Source of the DNA: Caldithrix sp. RBG_13_44_9
Lineage (GTDB): Bacteria > Calditrichota > Calditrichia > RBG-13-44-9
Length of the DNA stretch: 7,633 nt
Direction of reading: 5' to 3'
NCBI GenBank assembly: GCA_001771055.1
Contig: MESS01000131.1
Span: 16,639 to 24,271, forward strand
A model generated the notes under the pieces. The model did no database searches and was not told the DNA's origin. It saw nothing but the letters and a program-made list of their open reading frames with translations. The translations under genes and the position numbers were made by a program. The first letter of the stretch is position 1. Each line of letters opens with the position of its first letter. Shown piece by piece: positions 1-7,148 of the stretch.

Positions 1-379
1 GCCGTTCTCGATAACCGGTCTCCATGATATACGCGACTGATCCATTTTGCTGAACAATCCTGGCCAATACAAAAGGAGTTATCCCGTCACTATAATTTTC
101 GTTAGACCCTTTGGGAACTTCCACTGAATGGAAAATACTGAGGTCCACATTAATGGGATCATCCGGATAATTTCCGACCATGCCAAAGTTGAAAAACATA
201 GTCCGGATATTATTGGCATCGTGCAATCCTTCCCTCTCATACTGGGCATTTCCTCGCAGTTCAAATGGAATCAGTGGAGCCAGATTTTGAGCCCGGGAAT
301 TGGTAAAGGGCATATAAAAGGTCATGAAAACAATTATCAGCAGACATTGAGAGAGAAAATCGTTAAGACCTCTGTGCAT
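1..379 (-). CDS. Exported protein of unknown function, N-terminal 126 residues only (3' end beyond window)
   Basis: The frame is open from an ATG at 379 to the left edge of the window with no stop, giving 126 visible residues; the rest of the protein lies outside. The first ~31 residues look like a signal peptide: a short polar start (MHRGLND), a hydrophobic core (CLLIIVFMTFYMPF) and a likely cleavage after NSRAQ. The mature part begins NLAPLIPFELRGNAQYEREG and continues with HDANNIRTMFFNFGMVGNYP, then FHSVEVPKGS and YSDGITPFVLARI. From memory, similar N-termini occur in large secreted proteins of KSB1/Marinimicrobia-like genomes, often with a C-terminal T9SS domain; this could not be checked here. 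An AGGA lies 11 nt upstream, so the ribosome site is only fair. The gene starts 50 bp after the receptor stop on the same strand and is probably its operon partner. Function is unknown; no catalytic motif is visible. Confidence 0.8.
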   Translation of the reverse strand, partial: MHRGLNDFLSQCLLIIVFMTFYMPFTNSRAQNLAPLIPFELRGNAQYEREGLHDANNIRTMFFNFGMVGNYPDDPINVDLSIFHSVEVPKGSNENYSDGITPFVLARIVQQNGSVAYIMETGYRER

Positions 380-429
380 TTTATTATGTTTCCTTTTTTT
401 TTGTCTTAAATTTGTGTCGGTCAAATATA

Positions 430-3087
430 CTATTTGTTACCAATTGTTATGCCTATTTCGATCCTTCGGGGTTCATAAAAACGGCTTGGATCAATCAGTG
501 CTCCTTGGTTGACCTCCGGAAATTGGGTGTAATCAGGAGAACCAGTGGTAAAAAACACAAATCCATTAACAAAGTGAGTATTGAACACATTAAATATTCT
601 GAAGAATAAACTCAGATTGGCAAAAGGAACGCCTAAATATTTCTCCGCCCTTAAGTCTACCAGAAAATAAGGAGATTTTCTGGCAGAATTTGTTTCCAGA
701 TCTGCTCCATAGCCGGAACCTATTTCCGGGGTGTAAGGCTGCCCTGATCCAAAACGCATAATCGTGCTAACAGAAAAATTTTCCGGTTTGGCATAGATGG
801 CGGTAGCATTCAGCGTATGGCGTTGATCCCAATTAAAGGGGATTACCCGTGGACGGGGATCTTCACCGGCTTCTGCCCGATTGGCAGTTTCGCGGGGATC
901 GCTCGAATTTCCTGAAGCAAACTGAAAAGTATAATCTAAGGATGAACTGAATGATCCTATGGGTTTTTGGGTCAGACGACAGGTAAATCCATATACACTG
1001 CCAAAATCCACATTGGTAAATCTCGCGTAGTCCGCTGCAGCATAGGTCGAAACAAACTCAACTCCCAGTAAATCACGAATATCCTTGTAAAAAATCGATA
1101 ATTCAGCGCCAATATAGTTGGATAAGGCCTGCTTTAATCCAAACTCATATTGGATGGTCAATTCTGGTTTGAGATCAGGATTGCCCAGTACGCCATATTC
1201 TATTCCCCCTTCCTGCAATTCATCCAGTACCAGATAATTTGAATTATTATATAGATTTCCTAAGCCTGGCATTTGGTAAAAATGTCCATAAGAAAAATAG
1301 AGAGAAGCAGTAGAAGACAGAGGAAAACTGAATCCAAGCCGAGGTGCCAGAGCATTTTTTTTCGAGGTTGGTTTAGATTCTGATTGAGGAACTGGAGGTG
1401 CCAGGGAATTAGCTGGATTTTGTAAATTGCTGGGTATGGTGGCATCGGCATCAAAATATTCAAAGCGCAGACCAGCCCGTAAAATCAAATCACCCCACTC
1501 CAGCCGGTCCTGCATATAAACAGAAAACTGCCGCGGATAATAGGTCTCCACTTTGGGATCTTCAGGTTTAGTTCCTTCCTGCGGGAGCAGCACTGCAGTT
1601 CCCTCCACAATAGTTGAACGTAAAAATCCTGGACTGCCAAATTTCATTTCCGAAATTTGACCTTCTAATCCCCATTCAAATAGCTGGGTACGATAGGCTT
1701 GCCAGGTAAAATCAGCTTTGACAATTCCGGAATTCGTTTCCTGAATAAACCGACTAATGTCCACCCCCTGCACAATAGCTCCATATTCATAATTTGGTAA
1801 ACTTTGAGGTTCACCTGCTTCAAGATATAGGGGATCGTAGACACTTTCATATTTATAATCCGAATAATCAAAATAATTCTGACGTACGCTCAATTTATAA
1901 AAAAGCTTGGGAGAGATCGTATGAGTCCAATCTAATCCATGAGTTATGGAAAAAGTGTGCTGTTCCTTGATACCATCTGGTTCAATTCGGAATGAATTGT
2001 TGTATCTGGATTGCACCAGATCAACAATAATCGCCTGGTAGCTGATCTGAATATTGGAAAGGGATTGATTAGTGATTTTAAATTGACCGTTCCACTCCTC
2101 CCGGAATTGCATGGCCACTGTTTCACCGTCTCCGGTAGGATATATTATCCCGTTTTCAATATCGTTCTCGTCAGTCGGTAAAAATATTCTATCCCCAAAC
2201 AACCAGCCATTATTACGAAACCTCCTCCCGTTAATGAAAAAAGTGGTTTTAGAAACAGGCAGCGGTCCACCAAGTGTTAACTGAAAATTGTTAATTTCGG
2301 TGGGATTATAAAAGTTGTTGTTTGGATAGCGATCGTTGTCTGTAGTAAAATAATCGCCTCCATAAATCTCACCACTCCACTCAAACCGATTGGAACCGCT
2401 TTTCAATACCGCATTGACCACTCCGGACATGGCCTGTCCATATTTGGCATCAAATGTACCACTGATTACCTGCACTTCCTCTAATACTGACCGGTCAAGT
2501 TGCAAGGTTGATTGATTATCATAGGGATTATTAACTGTCACTCCATCCACCTGATACTGGACTTCTCCCAATCTTCCTCCCCGGAAATGACCATCAACTA
2601 CACCGGCCTGCAAATTAACAATTTCATTCAGCGACTGGACCGGCAGGACTTTAATATCCTCTTTCCCTACGGTAGATATAACACTGGTTTGATTAAATTC
2701 CACCATAGGCCGGGAAGCGGTTACCACCACCTCATCTCCAGCAATTGCTTCCGATTCTAAAACCACATTAAATTTAGTTGTCTTATCAACATCGATATCG
2801 ACGTTATCGAATATTTTGGTCTGATAACCAATATAGGAGTATCTTAGTTTGTAGATTCCCGCTCTGATATTCAGTATCACATAAAATCCGTCTAAATCGG
2901 TAGAAGCACCCAGGCTAGTTCCTTCCACTACAATATTCACACCAATAAGTGCTTCACCATTGGAATCTGTCACCTGACCAGAAATTTTTCCAGTTGTCTG
3001 GGCTTGTAATGAGGGAAATAAAAAAATAATTCCAATACTGCACACCGATAAAAATAAGACTGTAATTTTATGGTTGGAAATTGACAT
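430..3087 (-). CDS. TonB-dependent outer-membrane receptor with carboxypeptidase-regulatory-like N-terminal domain
   Basis: This is an 885-residue outer-membrane transporter that would import a ligand using TonB/ExbBD energy. Residues 1-30 are a signal peptide ending LQAQ. Residues ~32-110 form a carboxypeptidase-regulatory-like beta-sandwich (GKISGQVTDSNGEALIGVNI, then DLDGFYVILNIRAG). A TonB-box-like EVVVTA sits at 119-124. The plug spans ~125-235 with the conserved DGVTVNNP and the stretch EEVQVISGTFDAKYGQAMSG. The remaining ~650 residues are the 22-strand barrel, rich in alternating aromatic strands. The frame stays open up to a GTG at 3147, but that codon lies inside a hairpin. The ATG at 3087 has an anti-SD match (GGTGATC, two bases upstream) and directly begins the signal peptide, so I prefer it; an ATG at 3111 is a further option. 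The protein ends IGITIGNK rather than in an aromatic residue, which is unusual. It resembles SusC-like receptors, but no SusD gene is adjacent, so I do not name it SusC. Substrate is unknown; a sugar or oligosaccharide is inferred from the neighbours. Confidence 0.93.
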   Translation of the reverse strand: MSISNHKITVLFLSVCSIGIIFLFPSLQAQTTGKISGQVTDSNGEALIGVNIVVEGTSLGASTDLDGFYVILNIRAGIYKLRYSYIGYQTKIFDNVDIDVDKTTKFNVVLESEAIAGDEVVVTASRPMVEFNQTSVISTVGKEDIKVLPVQSLNEIVNLQAGVVDGHFRGGRLGEVQYQVDGVTVNNPYDNQSTLQLDRSVLEEVQVISGTFDAKYGQAMSGVVNAVLKSGSNRFEWSGEIYGGDYFTTDNDRYPNNNFYNPTEINNFQLTLGGPLPVSKTTFFINGRRFRNNGWLFGDRIFLPTDENDIENGIIYPTGDGETVAMQFREEWNGQFKITNQSLSNIQISYQAIIVDLVQSRYNNSFRIEPDGIKEQHTFSITHGLDWTHTISPKLFYKLSVRQNYFDYSDYKYESVYDPLYLEAGEPQSLPNYEYGAIVQGVDISRFIQETNSGIVKADFTWQAYRTQLFEWGLEGQISEMKFGSPGFLRSTIVEGTAVLLPQEGTKPEDPKVETYYPRQFSVYMQDRLEWGDLILRAGLRFEYFDADATIPSNLQNPANSLAPPVPQSESKPTSKKNALAPRLGFSFPLSSTASLYFSYGHFYQMPGLGNLYNNSNYLVLDELQEGGIEYGVLGNPDLKPELTIQYEFGLKQALSNYIGAELSIFYKDIRDLLGVEFVSTYAAADYARFTNVDFGSVYGFTCRLTQKPIGSFSSSLDYTFQFASGNSSDPRETANRAEAGEDPRPRVIPFNWDQRHTLNATAIYAKPENFSVSTIMRFGSGQPYTPEIGSGYGADLETNSARKSPYFLVDLRAEKYLGVPFANLSLFFRIFNVFNTHFVNGFVFFTTGSPDYTQFPEVNQGALIDPSRFYEPRRIEIGITIGNK

Positions 3088-3101
3088 GGGATCACCGCTT
3101 A
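3088..3101 (-). promoter_or_regulatory. Ribosome binding site that decides the receptor start at 3087
   Basis: Read on the minus strand, TAAGCGGTGATCCC precedes the ATG at 3087. It matches the extended anti-SD complement TAAGGAGGTGATC except for one lost base and one change in the centre, and GGTGATC itself is intact. The position relative to the ATG is right for this extended pairing. The alternative ATG at 3111 and the GTG at 3147 have no comparable site. This is a visual match, not an energy calculation. Confidence 0.6.
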
Positions 3102-3118
3102 TTAATACCATGAAATTA

Positions 3119-3153
3119 TTCGGAGTGTGTAATACTATACTACGCACTCCGAA
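3119..3153 (-). repeat. Intergenic inverted repeat / mRNA hairpin between the CBM9-like gene and the receptor gene
   Basis: The arms at 3119-3131 (TTCGGAGTGTGTA) and 3141-3153 (TACGCACTCCGAA) are complementary at 12 of 13 positions, with a 9-nt loop. In the minus-strand transcript the one exception is a C-A mismatch; in a plus-strand transcript it would be a U-G wobble. The hairpin starts about 15 nt after the stop codon of the upstream gene and ends 31 nt before the receptor ATG. It is followed by TAATTTCATGG, which is not a proper U tract, so it is more likely an RNA-stabilising, processing or partial-attenuation element than a full terminator. Confidence 0.65.
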
Positions 3154-3168
3154 CTCATTAAAGTTGTT

Positions 3169-5079
3169 TTATTTTACCAACACCATTTTCTTGATATCAC
3201 TTGTTTGAACACTTTTTGTGACCGAATTGGTTAATTTAAACTGGTAGAAATAAATACCAGAGCTCAGGATTTTTCCGTTAAAATTAAGATCATGATCACC
3301 TGCAGCTTTTAAACCCTCATTAATCGTGCTAACTTCCTGACCGAGTAAATTATACACGGTAAAACTCACTTTCCCGGTGAATGGAAGAGAATAACGGATG
3401 CTAGTAGAGGGATTGAATGGATTGGGATAATTTCCCATTAATTCAAGTCTGGTGGGAAGCTGAGAGATTGGTTTATCAGTGATAGAAACGGGAATATTTG
3501 GATCCATTACTGCCCAGGGTGTGGCAGTTTTATCGGCATTCTCTCTGAACCACCAGGTGCGAGTACCATAATTATTCAGTGGATCATCAAAAGAATCACC
3601 ATCAAACAGACACACACCTATGAATAATAATTTATCACCCAGACCAATGGGATAACCCAGGTAGGTTAGATCAATTTTCATTTCCACAATAAAACCTTCA
3701 TCCACATCAGTATTAATATTAACGGTGGTGGCACCTTTCAGGGTCGCTGCATACTCGGTCATGCTGGAATCTACCATGGTTGGCAGATAATTTGCCGGCA
3801 CTCCTACGCCGTTGGTATCAAATGTTACTGTCATCATCCGAAATATCATGCGGTTATCATCCGGATTTAAAGCCTCTCTATCGCCTATCATTACTTTTAC
3901 TGCATCATAGCGATTTTCATCAACAACTCCCTGAACTAACTGGTCAGTTACATTAGCGCCAACATAAAGGAAATCTCCTTTAAAGAACATTTTTACTATA
4001 CAATCACCTGGATCAATCACAGGTGCGGAAATTCCCCCCAGTGGTGGTTGATAATGTCCACTGCGGTAGGGTCCGACACCCGGATAGCTCGCGTAAACCG
4101 ATAGATCATCCCATTTAATTTTAAAGGTGTAGGCACCCCCCCATACTTCTTCGTTCAATATTCCATCGATAACTGGATCGGGAAAATTGGCTCCATTTTT
4201 GAGAATGACATCAGGCGGCACTTGCGGTAATACCGAGGTGTTGATGGTAACATCAGGACGAATGTGAACTCTTCCGACGTTATGATCGTTGGCATTTCCC
4301 CATGGACTTTGCCAATCAGACCGGGTAGAGCTTATTTTTAAGGGATCCCCAGCAAATAAATGATCACAATCCCAAATGGAAAAATTCAGTTCAACAACAT
4401 CCCCATTGATCTGATAAGCCTGATATCCAAGAGAGTCAAGGCAAATTCTCATTTCCACGATCCAGGCTTCGTCCGGAAGGGCATCATTAGATTGACCCCC
4501 AACTATCACTGAACGAGCATCCCAGGCAGTTTTTTGTTGGACGGTACGGCTGGTGTCATTAAAATTTCCATATCTTCCTATGAAACGCGGAGGAGCACCA
4601 GGTACCACCATACTGGCAATATTAACATACCACCAGCCATAAAAAAATTCCACTGCAGGCGTAGGTCGTGTTTGCGACGCTCGATCCTTAAGTGACATGA
4701 GAATGGCATCCCATCTGGCCCAATCGGCATTGCCTCCTACCGATGAATCAGGGCTAATAAATCCCATATATAAATAATGACCATCAGATAGAAATTTAAC
4801 TGTTGCATCAGTTGGATCAGTAATGGCTTCAGGTTGATACTCCGGACGCCAGCCACTGGTTGGTAGTCCATTATTTACTCCATAGGCAATTGTTAATGAT
4901 TCTGCTTGCGCCCAGGCGGGTTCATTTAATGAACCATCCAGAGTAAGGGTTGCAGTGTCAAGATACCTTGCCCAAATGACATCCTCCCGGACTTGATATT
5001 GAGCCTGAGCAAAAACTGCTATCCATAACAGGACAAATAATACATTAGCTAAAAAAACACCTCGGAACAATTTTGGCAT
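3169..5079 (-). CDS. Secreted protein with two CBM9-like domains and a C-terminal T9SS sorting domain
   Basis: The 636-residue protein has a signal peptide at 1-26 (hydrophobic VLFVLLWIAVFA, then QAQ). Two related domains follow, at ~36-275 and ~299-530. Each opens with the same signature, DGSLNEPAW at 48-56 and DGILNEEVW at 305-313. Each has a central strand of the type LYMGF / LYVGANVTD (103-107, 371-379), and each closes with a repeated block, WIVEMRICLDSLGY (206-219) and FIVEMKIDLTYLGY (463-476). This layout fits the CBM9-like (DOMON-related) sugar-binding fold; binding itself is inferred. Residues ~545-636 are a type IX secretion sorting domain (GNYPNPFNPSTSIRYSLP, VYNLLGQEV, SGIYFYQF, ending MVLVK), so the protein should cross the outer membrane and be surface-anchored or released. 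No catalytic domain is visible, so a glycan-binding role is more likely than an enzyme. It has a perfect AAGGAGG and lies 30 bp after the regulator. A heme-binding DOMON role cannot be excluded. Confidence 0.9.
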   Translation of the reverse strand: MPKLFRGVFLANVLFVLLWIAVFAQAQYQVREDVIWARYLDTATLTLDGSLNEPAWAQAESLTIAYGVNNGLPTSGWRPEYQPEAITDPTDATVKFLSDGHYLYMGFISPDSSVGGNADWARWDAILMSLKDRASQTRPTPAVEFFYGWWYVNIASMVVPGAPPRFIGRYGNFNDTSRTVQQKTAWDARSVIVGGQSNDALPDEAWIVEMRICLDSLGYQAYQINGDVVELNFSIWDCDHLFAGDPLKISSTRSDWQSPWGNANDHNVGRVHIRPDVTINTSVLPQVPPDVILKNGANFPDPVIDGILNEEVWGGAYTFKIKWDDLSVYASYPGVGPYRSGHYQPPLGGISAPVIDPGDCIVKMFFKGDFLYVGANVTDQLVQGVVDENRYDAVKVMIGDREALNPDDNRMIFRMMTVTFDTNGVGVPANYLPTMVDSSMTEYAATLKGATTVNINTDVDEGFIVEMKIDLTYLGYPIGLGDKLLFIGVCLFDGDSFDDPLNNYGTRTWWFRENADKTATPWAVMDPNIPVSITDKPISQLPTRLELMGNYPNPFNPSTSIRYSLPFTGKVSFTVYNLLGQEVSTINEGLKAAGDHDLNFNGKILSSGIYFYQFKLTNSVTKSVQTSDIKKMVLVK

Positions 5080-5083
5080 ATTT

Positions 5084-5090
5084 CCTCCTT
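5084..5090 (-). promoter_or_regulatory. Strong Shine-Dalgarno site for the CBM9-like/T9SS gene
   Basis: AAGGAGG on the minus strand stands 4 nt before the ATG at 5079. It is the best ribosome site in the window and sits in the 30-bp gap after the regulator stop. This suggests the secreted protein is made at a much higher level than the regulator from a shared mRNA. Confidence 0.75.
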
Positions 5091-5109
5091 TAAATTTTGT
5101 GTTTTTGTT

Positions 5110-6141
5110 TTAAAAGATGATCTGGGCATTTGAGATTGGACAACCGCAAGAGCCACCGATCACCAGCCCGGTAGTCAATTCATTCCGGCATGGTTTGTGT
5201 AAATCTACTTCACCGTTAATCATCTTAAAAAGGTAGCGAACCGCACTGCTTCCCAGTTCGGAAATTGGCACATGAACAGTAGTCAGACGGGGTTGCAACA
5301 GCCGGCTGGAAAAAATATCATCAAATCCTACAATAGCCACATCCTGGGGAATTTTGATCTGGGAATTTCTGGCTGCCTCATAAATCCCGAGAGCCATCAT
5401 ATCATTGGTAGCGAAAATGGCATCCGGTTTTTTATTCTGGCTCATCAAACGAATAAATGAATAATAACCGGAGCGGTAAGTAAAGTCACCCCGGATAATA
5501 AAATCCTGATCTAATGGTAAATTATACTTTTTTAAGGCATGAGAAAAGCCACGGAACCTCTCATCAGAATCGCAATTTCCTTCAGGTCCTATAATAATGC
5601 CCACTTTTTTATAACCATGGTTGATGATATGCTCAACCACCGAGTAGGCACCCTGAAAATTATTGATATTAAAACTGACCACCTGGTTTATATTTTGGGG
5701 GGCATCAATAAGAACCACCGGGCGTTTACTTCGGGAAATCAATTTAATAAATTCATTTTGGAGCTGAGGGACCATCAAGATCACTCCCTCAACCCGGCCA
5801 CTGAACATGAATTCCAGAACCGTTTCCAGAACATTTCTTTGACTATGCGAACTGGCAACCAGCACATAATGCTGACTTTTATAGGCTTCCTCGTCAATTC
5901 CCCGGATAATCTCGGAGAAAAACTCGTCGACCAATTCCGGAAGCACCACCCCTATGGTATCGGTCCGTTTACTGGAAAGACTTCTGGCTGAAGGATTCGG
6001 CTTATAGTGATTCTCTTCTGCGATACGGAGAATTTTACGCCGGGTATCAGGATGAATGGAACTGTTTTGAGTGAAGGCGCGTGAGACAGTTGCGATTGAA
6101 ACGCCTGCTTTTTGAGCAATCTCAATAATGGTTGTGCTCAC
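5110..6141 (-). CDS. LacI/GalR-family transcriptional regulator
   Basis: At 343 residues this is the normal length for the family. Residues 4-24 form the helix-turn-helix (TIIEIAQKAGVSIATVSRAF), followed by the three-helix DNA-binding domain and a hinge helix at ~49-60 (NPSARSLSSKRT), whose leucine would insert at the operator centre. The periplasmic-binding-protein-like core starts at ~62 (TIGVVLPELVDEFF). Family marks include ERFRGF at 194-199, ATNDMMALGIYEA at 244-256, and IVGFDD at 270-275. Arg196 and the GFDD Asp are typical effector-contact positions, consistent with a sugar-like ligand. The recognition segment SIATVSR closely resembles that of CcpA (SMATVSR). The GTG start at 6141 has AGGA six nt upstream and begins exactly at the HTH, so the start is secure. 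It is the first gene after a promoter with a perfect operator and is probably autoregulated. The effector cannot be named from sequence. It could act as repressor of the receptor operon and perhaps of other sugar genes. Confidence 0.95.
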   Translation of the reverse strand: MSTTIIEIAQKAGVSIATVSRAFTQNSSIHPDTRRKILRIAEENHYKPNPSARSLSSKRTDTIGVVLPELVDEFFSEIIRGIDEEAYKSQHYVLVASSHSQRNVLETVLEFMFSGRVEGVILMVPQLQNEFIKLISRSKRPVVLIDAPQNINQVVSFNINNFQGAYSVVEHIINHGYKKVGIIIGPEGNCDSDERFRGFSHALKKYNLPLDQDFIIRGDFTYRSGYYSFIRLMSQNKKPDAIFATNDMMALGIYEAARNSQIKIPQDVAIVGFDDIFSSRLLQPRLTTVHVPISELGSSAVRYLFKMINGEVDLHKPCRNELTTGLVIGGSCGCPISNAQIIF

Positions 6142-6167
6142 AGTACGTCCTGATTGGATAGTATTTG

Positions 6168-6183
6168 ATGTAAACGTTTACAT
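6168..6183. promoter_or_regulatory. LacI-family operator, perfect 16-bp palindrome
   Basis: ATGTAAACGTTTACAT is perfectly self-complementary and has the central CG step where LacI-family hinge leucines insert. Its core TGTAAACGTTTACA fits the CcpA-type cre consensus TGWAANCGNTNWCA, in agreement with the SIATVSR recognition segment of the adjacent regulator. It lies 27 bp before the regulator's GTG and starts about 3 bp downstream of the predicted transcription start, so bound protein would block initiation. No second copy was seen in the window. Confidence 0.85.
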
Positions 6184-6192
6184 TTATCAGAA

Positions 6193-6219
6193 ATTATAGT
6201 ATTTTTAAAATTTTGTCAA
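6193..6219 (-). promoter_or_regulatory. Sigma70-like promoter of the regulator-receptor operon
   Basis: On the minus strand TTGACA (6219-6214) and TATAAT (6198-6193) both match the consensus hexamers exactly. The 15-bp AT-rich spacer is shorter than the usual 17, which could make the promoter weaker or dependent on DNA twist. Transcription would begin near 6186, giving a ~45-nt leader that includes the operator and the AGGA site. This is the only convincing promoter seen for the genes from 6141 down to position 1. No Bacteroidetes-type TTTG / TAnnTTTG pair is needed to explain it. Confidence 0.65.
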
Positions 6220-6234
6220 GAAAATTTTTGATTA

Positions 6235-6300
6235 TTTTTTGGAACGAATTGACTGAATTTAAAAATTAACCTAATCTTTATTTTTTCTCGTTCAAAAATT
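6235..6300 (-). repeat. Imperfect long-loop inverted repeat after the ABC permease genes
   Basis: TTTTTTGGAACGA at 6235-6247 and TCGTTCAAAAATT at 6288-6300 are near-complementary, with one bulge and a ~40-nt AT-rich loop. It lies between the permease stop (6323) and the regulator promoter. There is no U tract in the right place, so it is a weak candidate for the end of the ABC transcript and may be chance in AT-rich DNA. The rest of this 181-bp spacer holds no gene that I can see. Confidence 0.2.
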
Positions 6301-6322
6301 TAATATCACTCTCCTATCAATC

Positions 6323-7147
6323 TTATTCTTTAACCCCTCCCAACATAATACCAGAGATATAGTACTTCTGTAAAGCCAAAAAGACTATAATTACCGGAAT
6401 AATTGTAATTACTGAACCTGCCATCATCAATTCGGGATCACGGACATGTTCCTGCATTAAATTGGCTAATGCCACCGGCAAGGTGTACATGGAATTATCA
6501 GTGAGGGCTATTAAAGGCCAGAGAAAATCATTCCAGATGGTCATGAAAGTGAAAATAGCCAGAGTAGTTAAGATGGGCATGCAGAGAGGAAGAATGACTT
6601 TGCGGTATATTTGAAAATCCGTAGCGCCATCCATCCTTGCTGCTTCTATCAAACTGTCCGGAATGGACAGGGCATATTGTCGAATTAAAAAGATTCCGAA
6701 AATATTGGCTAATCCCGGAATGATAATCGCCAGGTAAGTATTGATTAATCCCATGGTTTTTAGCATTAAAAACAGCGGAAGCATAGTGACCTGGGCCGGG
6801 ATAATCATCGAACTTAACAACATATTAAATAATAAATTTTTACCTTTGAATCGGTATTTTGCAAATGCATAACCTGCCATGGAATTAAGGAATAATGAGA
6901 TGAAAGTGATCGTGATCGCTAAAAACAGGCTGTTAAAAAAATACTTTCCGACATTCAGTCTGGAAAACAGGTTGAGATATTGGCTAAAGGTGAAATGATC
7001 GGGAAAAAACCTGGGAGGATAGACACTGGCATGCCCATCATACATAAAAGAAGCAGATAACATCCACAAAAATGGAGCCAGGGTTGCCATTCCGGTCAAT
7101 AAGAGCAGTAGATATAAGAAAAGTCGTTTCAAGTGCCGCACGAGCAA
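6323..7147 (-). CDS. ABC sugar transporter permease, MalG-type
   Basis: This 274-residue inner-membrane permease belongs to the carbohydrate uptake family 1 (MalG/UgpE/LacG type). About six membrane segments are visible (roughly 8-30, 70-92, 107-129, 137-157, 190-212, 243-262). The cytoplasmic EAA loop is canonical at 168-187 (EAARMDGATD, then ILPL), where it would contact the ATPase. Other family marks are TIWNDFLWPLIAL at ~203-215, YTLPVALA at 221-228 and the C-terminal QKYYISGIMLGGVKE. The first codon is TTG, one base after the upstream permease stop; AGAGG lies 10 nt before it, inside the end of that gene. A GTG two codons later is an alternative start; the next ATG would lose part of the first membrane segment. 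Tight spacing indicates translational coupling. The ATPase and binding protein are not in the window. Substrate is likely a mono- or oligosaccharide but is not identifiable from a permease alone. Confidence 0.95.
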   Translation of the reverse strand: MLVRHLKRLFLYLLLLLTGMATLAPFLWMLSASFMYDGHASVYPPRFFPDHFTFSQYLNLFSRLNVGKYFFNSLFLAITITFISLFLNSMAGYAFAKYRFKGKNLLFNMLLSSMIIPAQVTMLPLFLMLKTMGLINTYLAIIIPGLANIFGIFLIRQYALSIPDSLIEAARMDGATDFQIYRKVILPLCMPILTTLAIFTFMTIWNDFLWPLIALTDNSMYTLPVALANLMQEHVRDPELMMAGSVITIIPVIIVFLALQKYYISGIMLGGVKE

Positions 7148-7148
7148 A

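Noticed and set aside
79..264. 61-codon minus-strand frame
   Set aside because: It is an out-of-frame shadow of the partial exported-protein gene at 379-1.
128..409. 93-codon plus-strand frame at the left edge
   Set aside because: It is antisense to the open minus-strand frame from 379, which has a signal peptide and protein-like composition; the plus-strand product has no such features.
3088..3147. GTG at 3147 as receptor start, adding 20 residues
   Set aside because: The codon sits in a hairpin, lacks a ribosome site, and would put a polar stretch before an otherwise complete signal peptide starting at 3087.
3119..3153. Intrinsic terminator between the CBM9-like gene and the receptor gene
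   Set aside because: The stem is good, but on the minus strand it is followed by TAATTTCATGG rather than a run of U, and no separate receptor promoter is evident.
430..5079. Classical SusC/SusD pair
   Set aside because: The receptor's partner gene has no SusD-type helical TPR features or lipoprotein signal; it has CBM9-like domains and a T9SS signal.
5539..5991. 150-codon open frame on the plus strand
   Set aside because: It lies wholly antisense to the regulator, whose family motifs are intact throughout; it has no recognisable domain.
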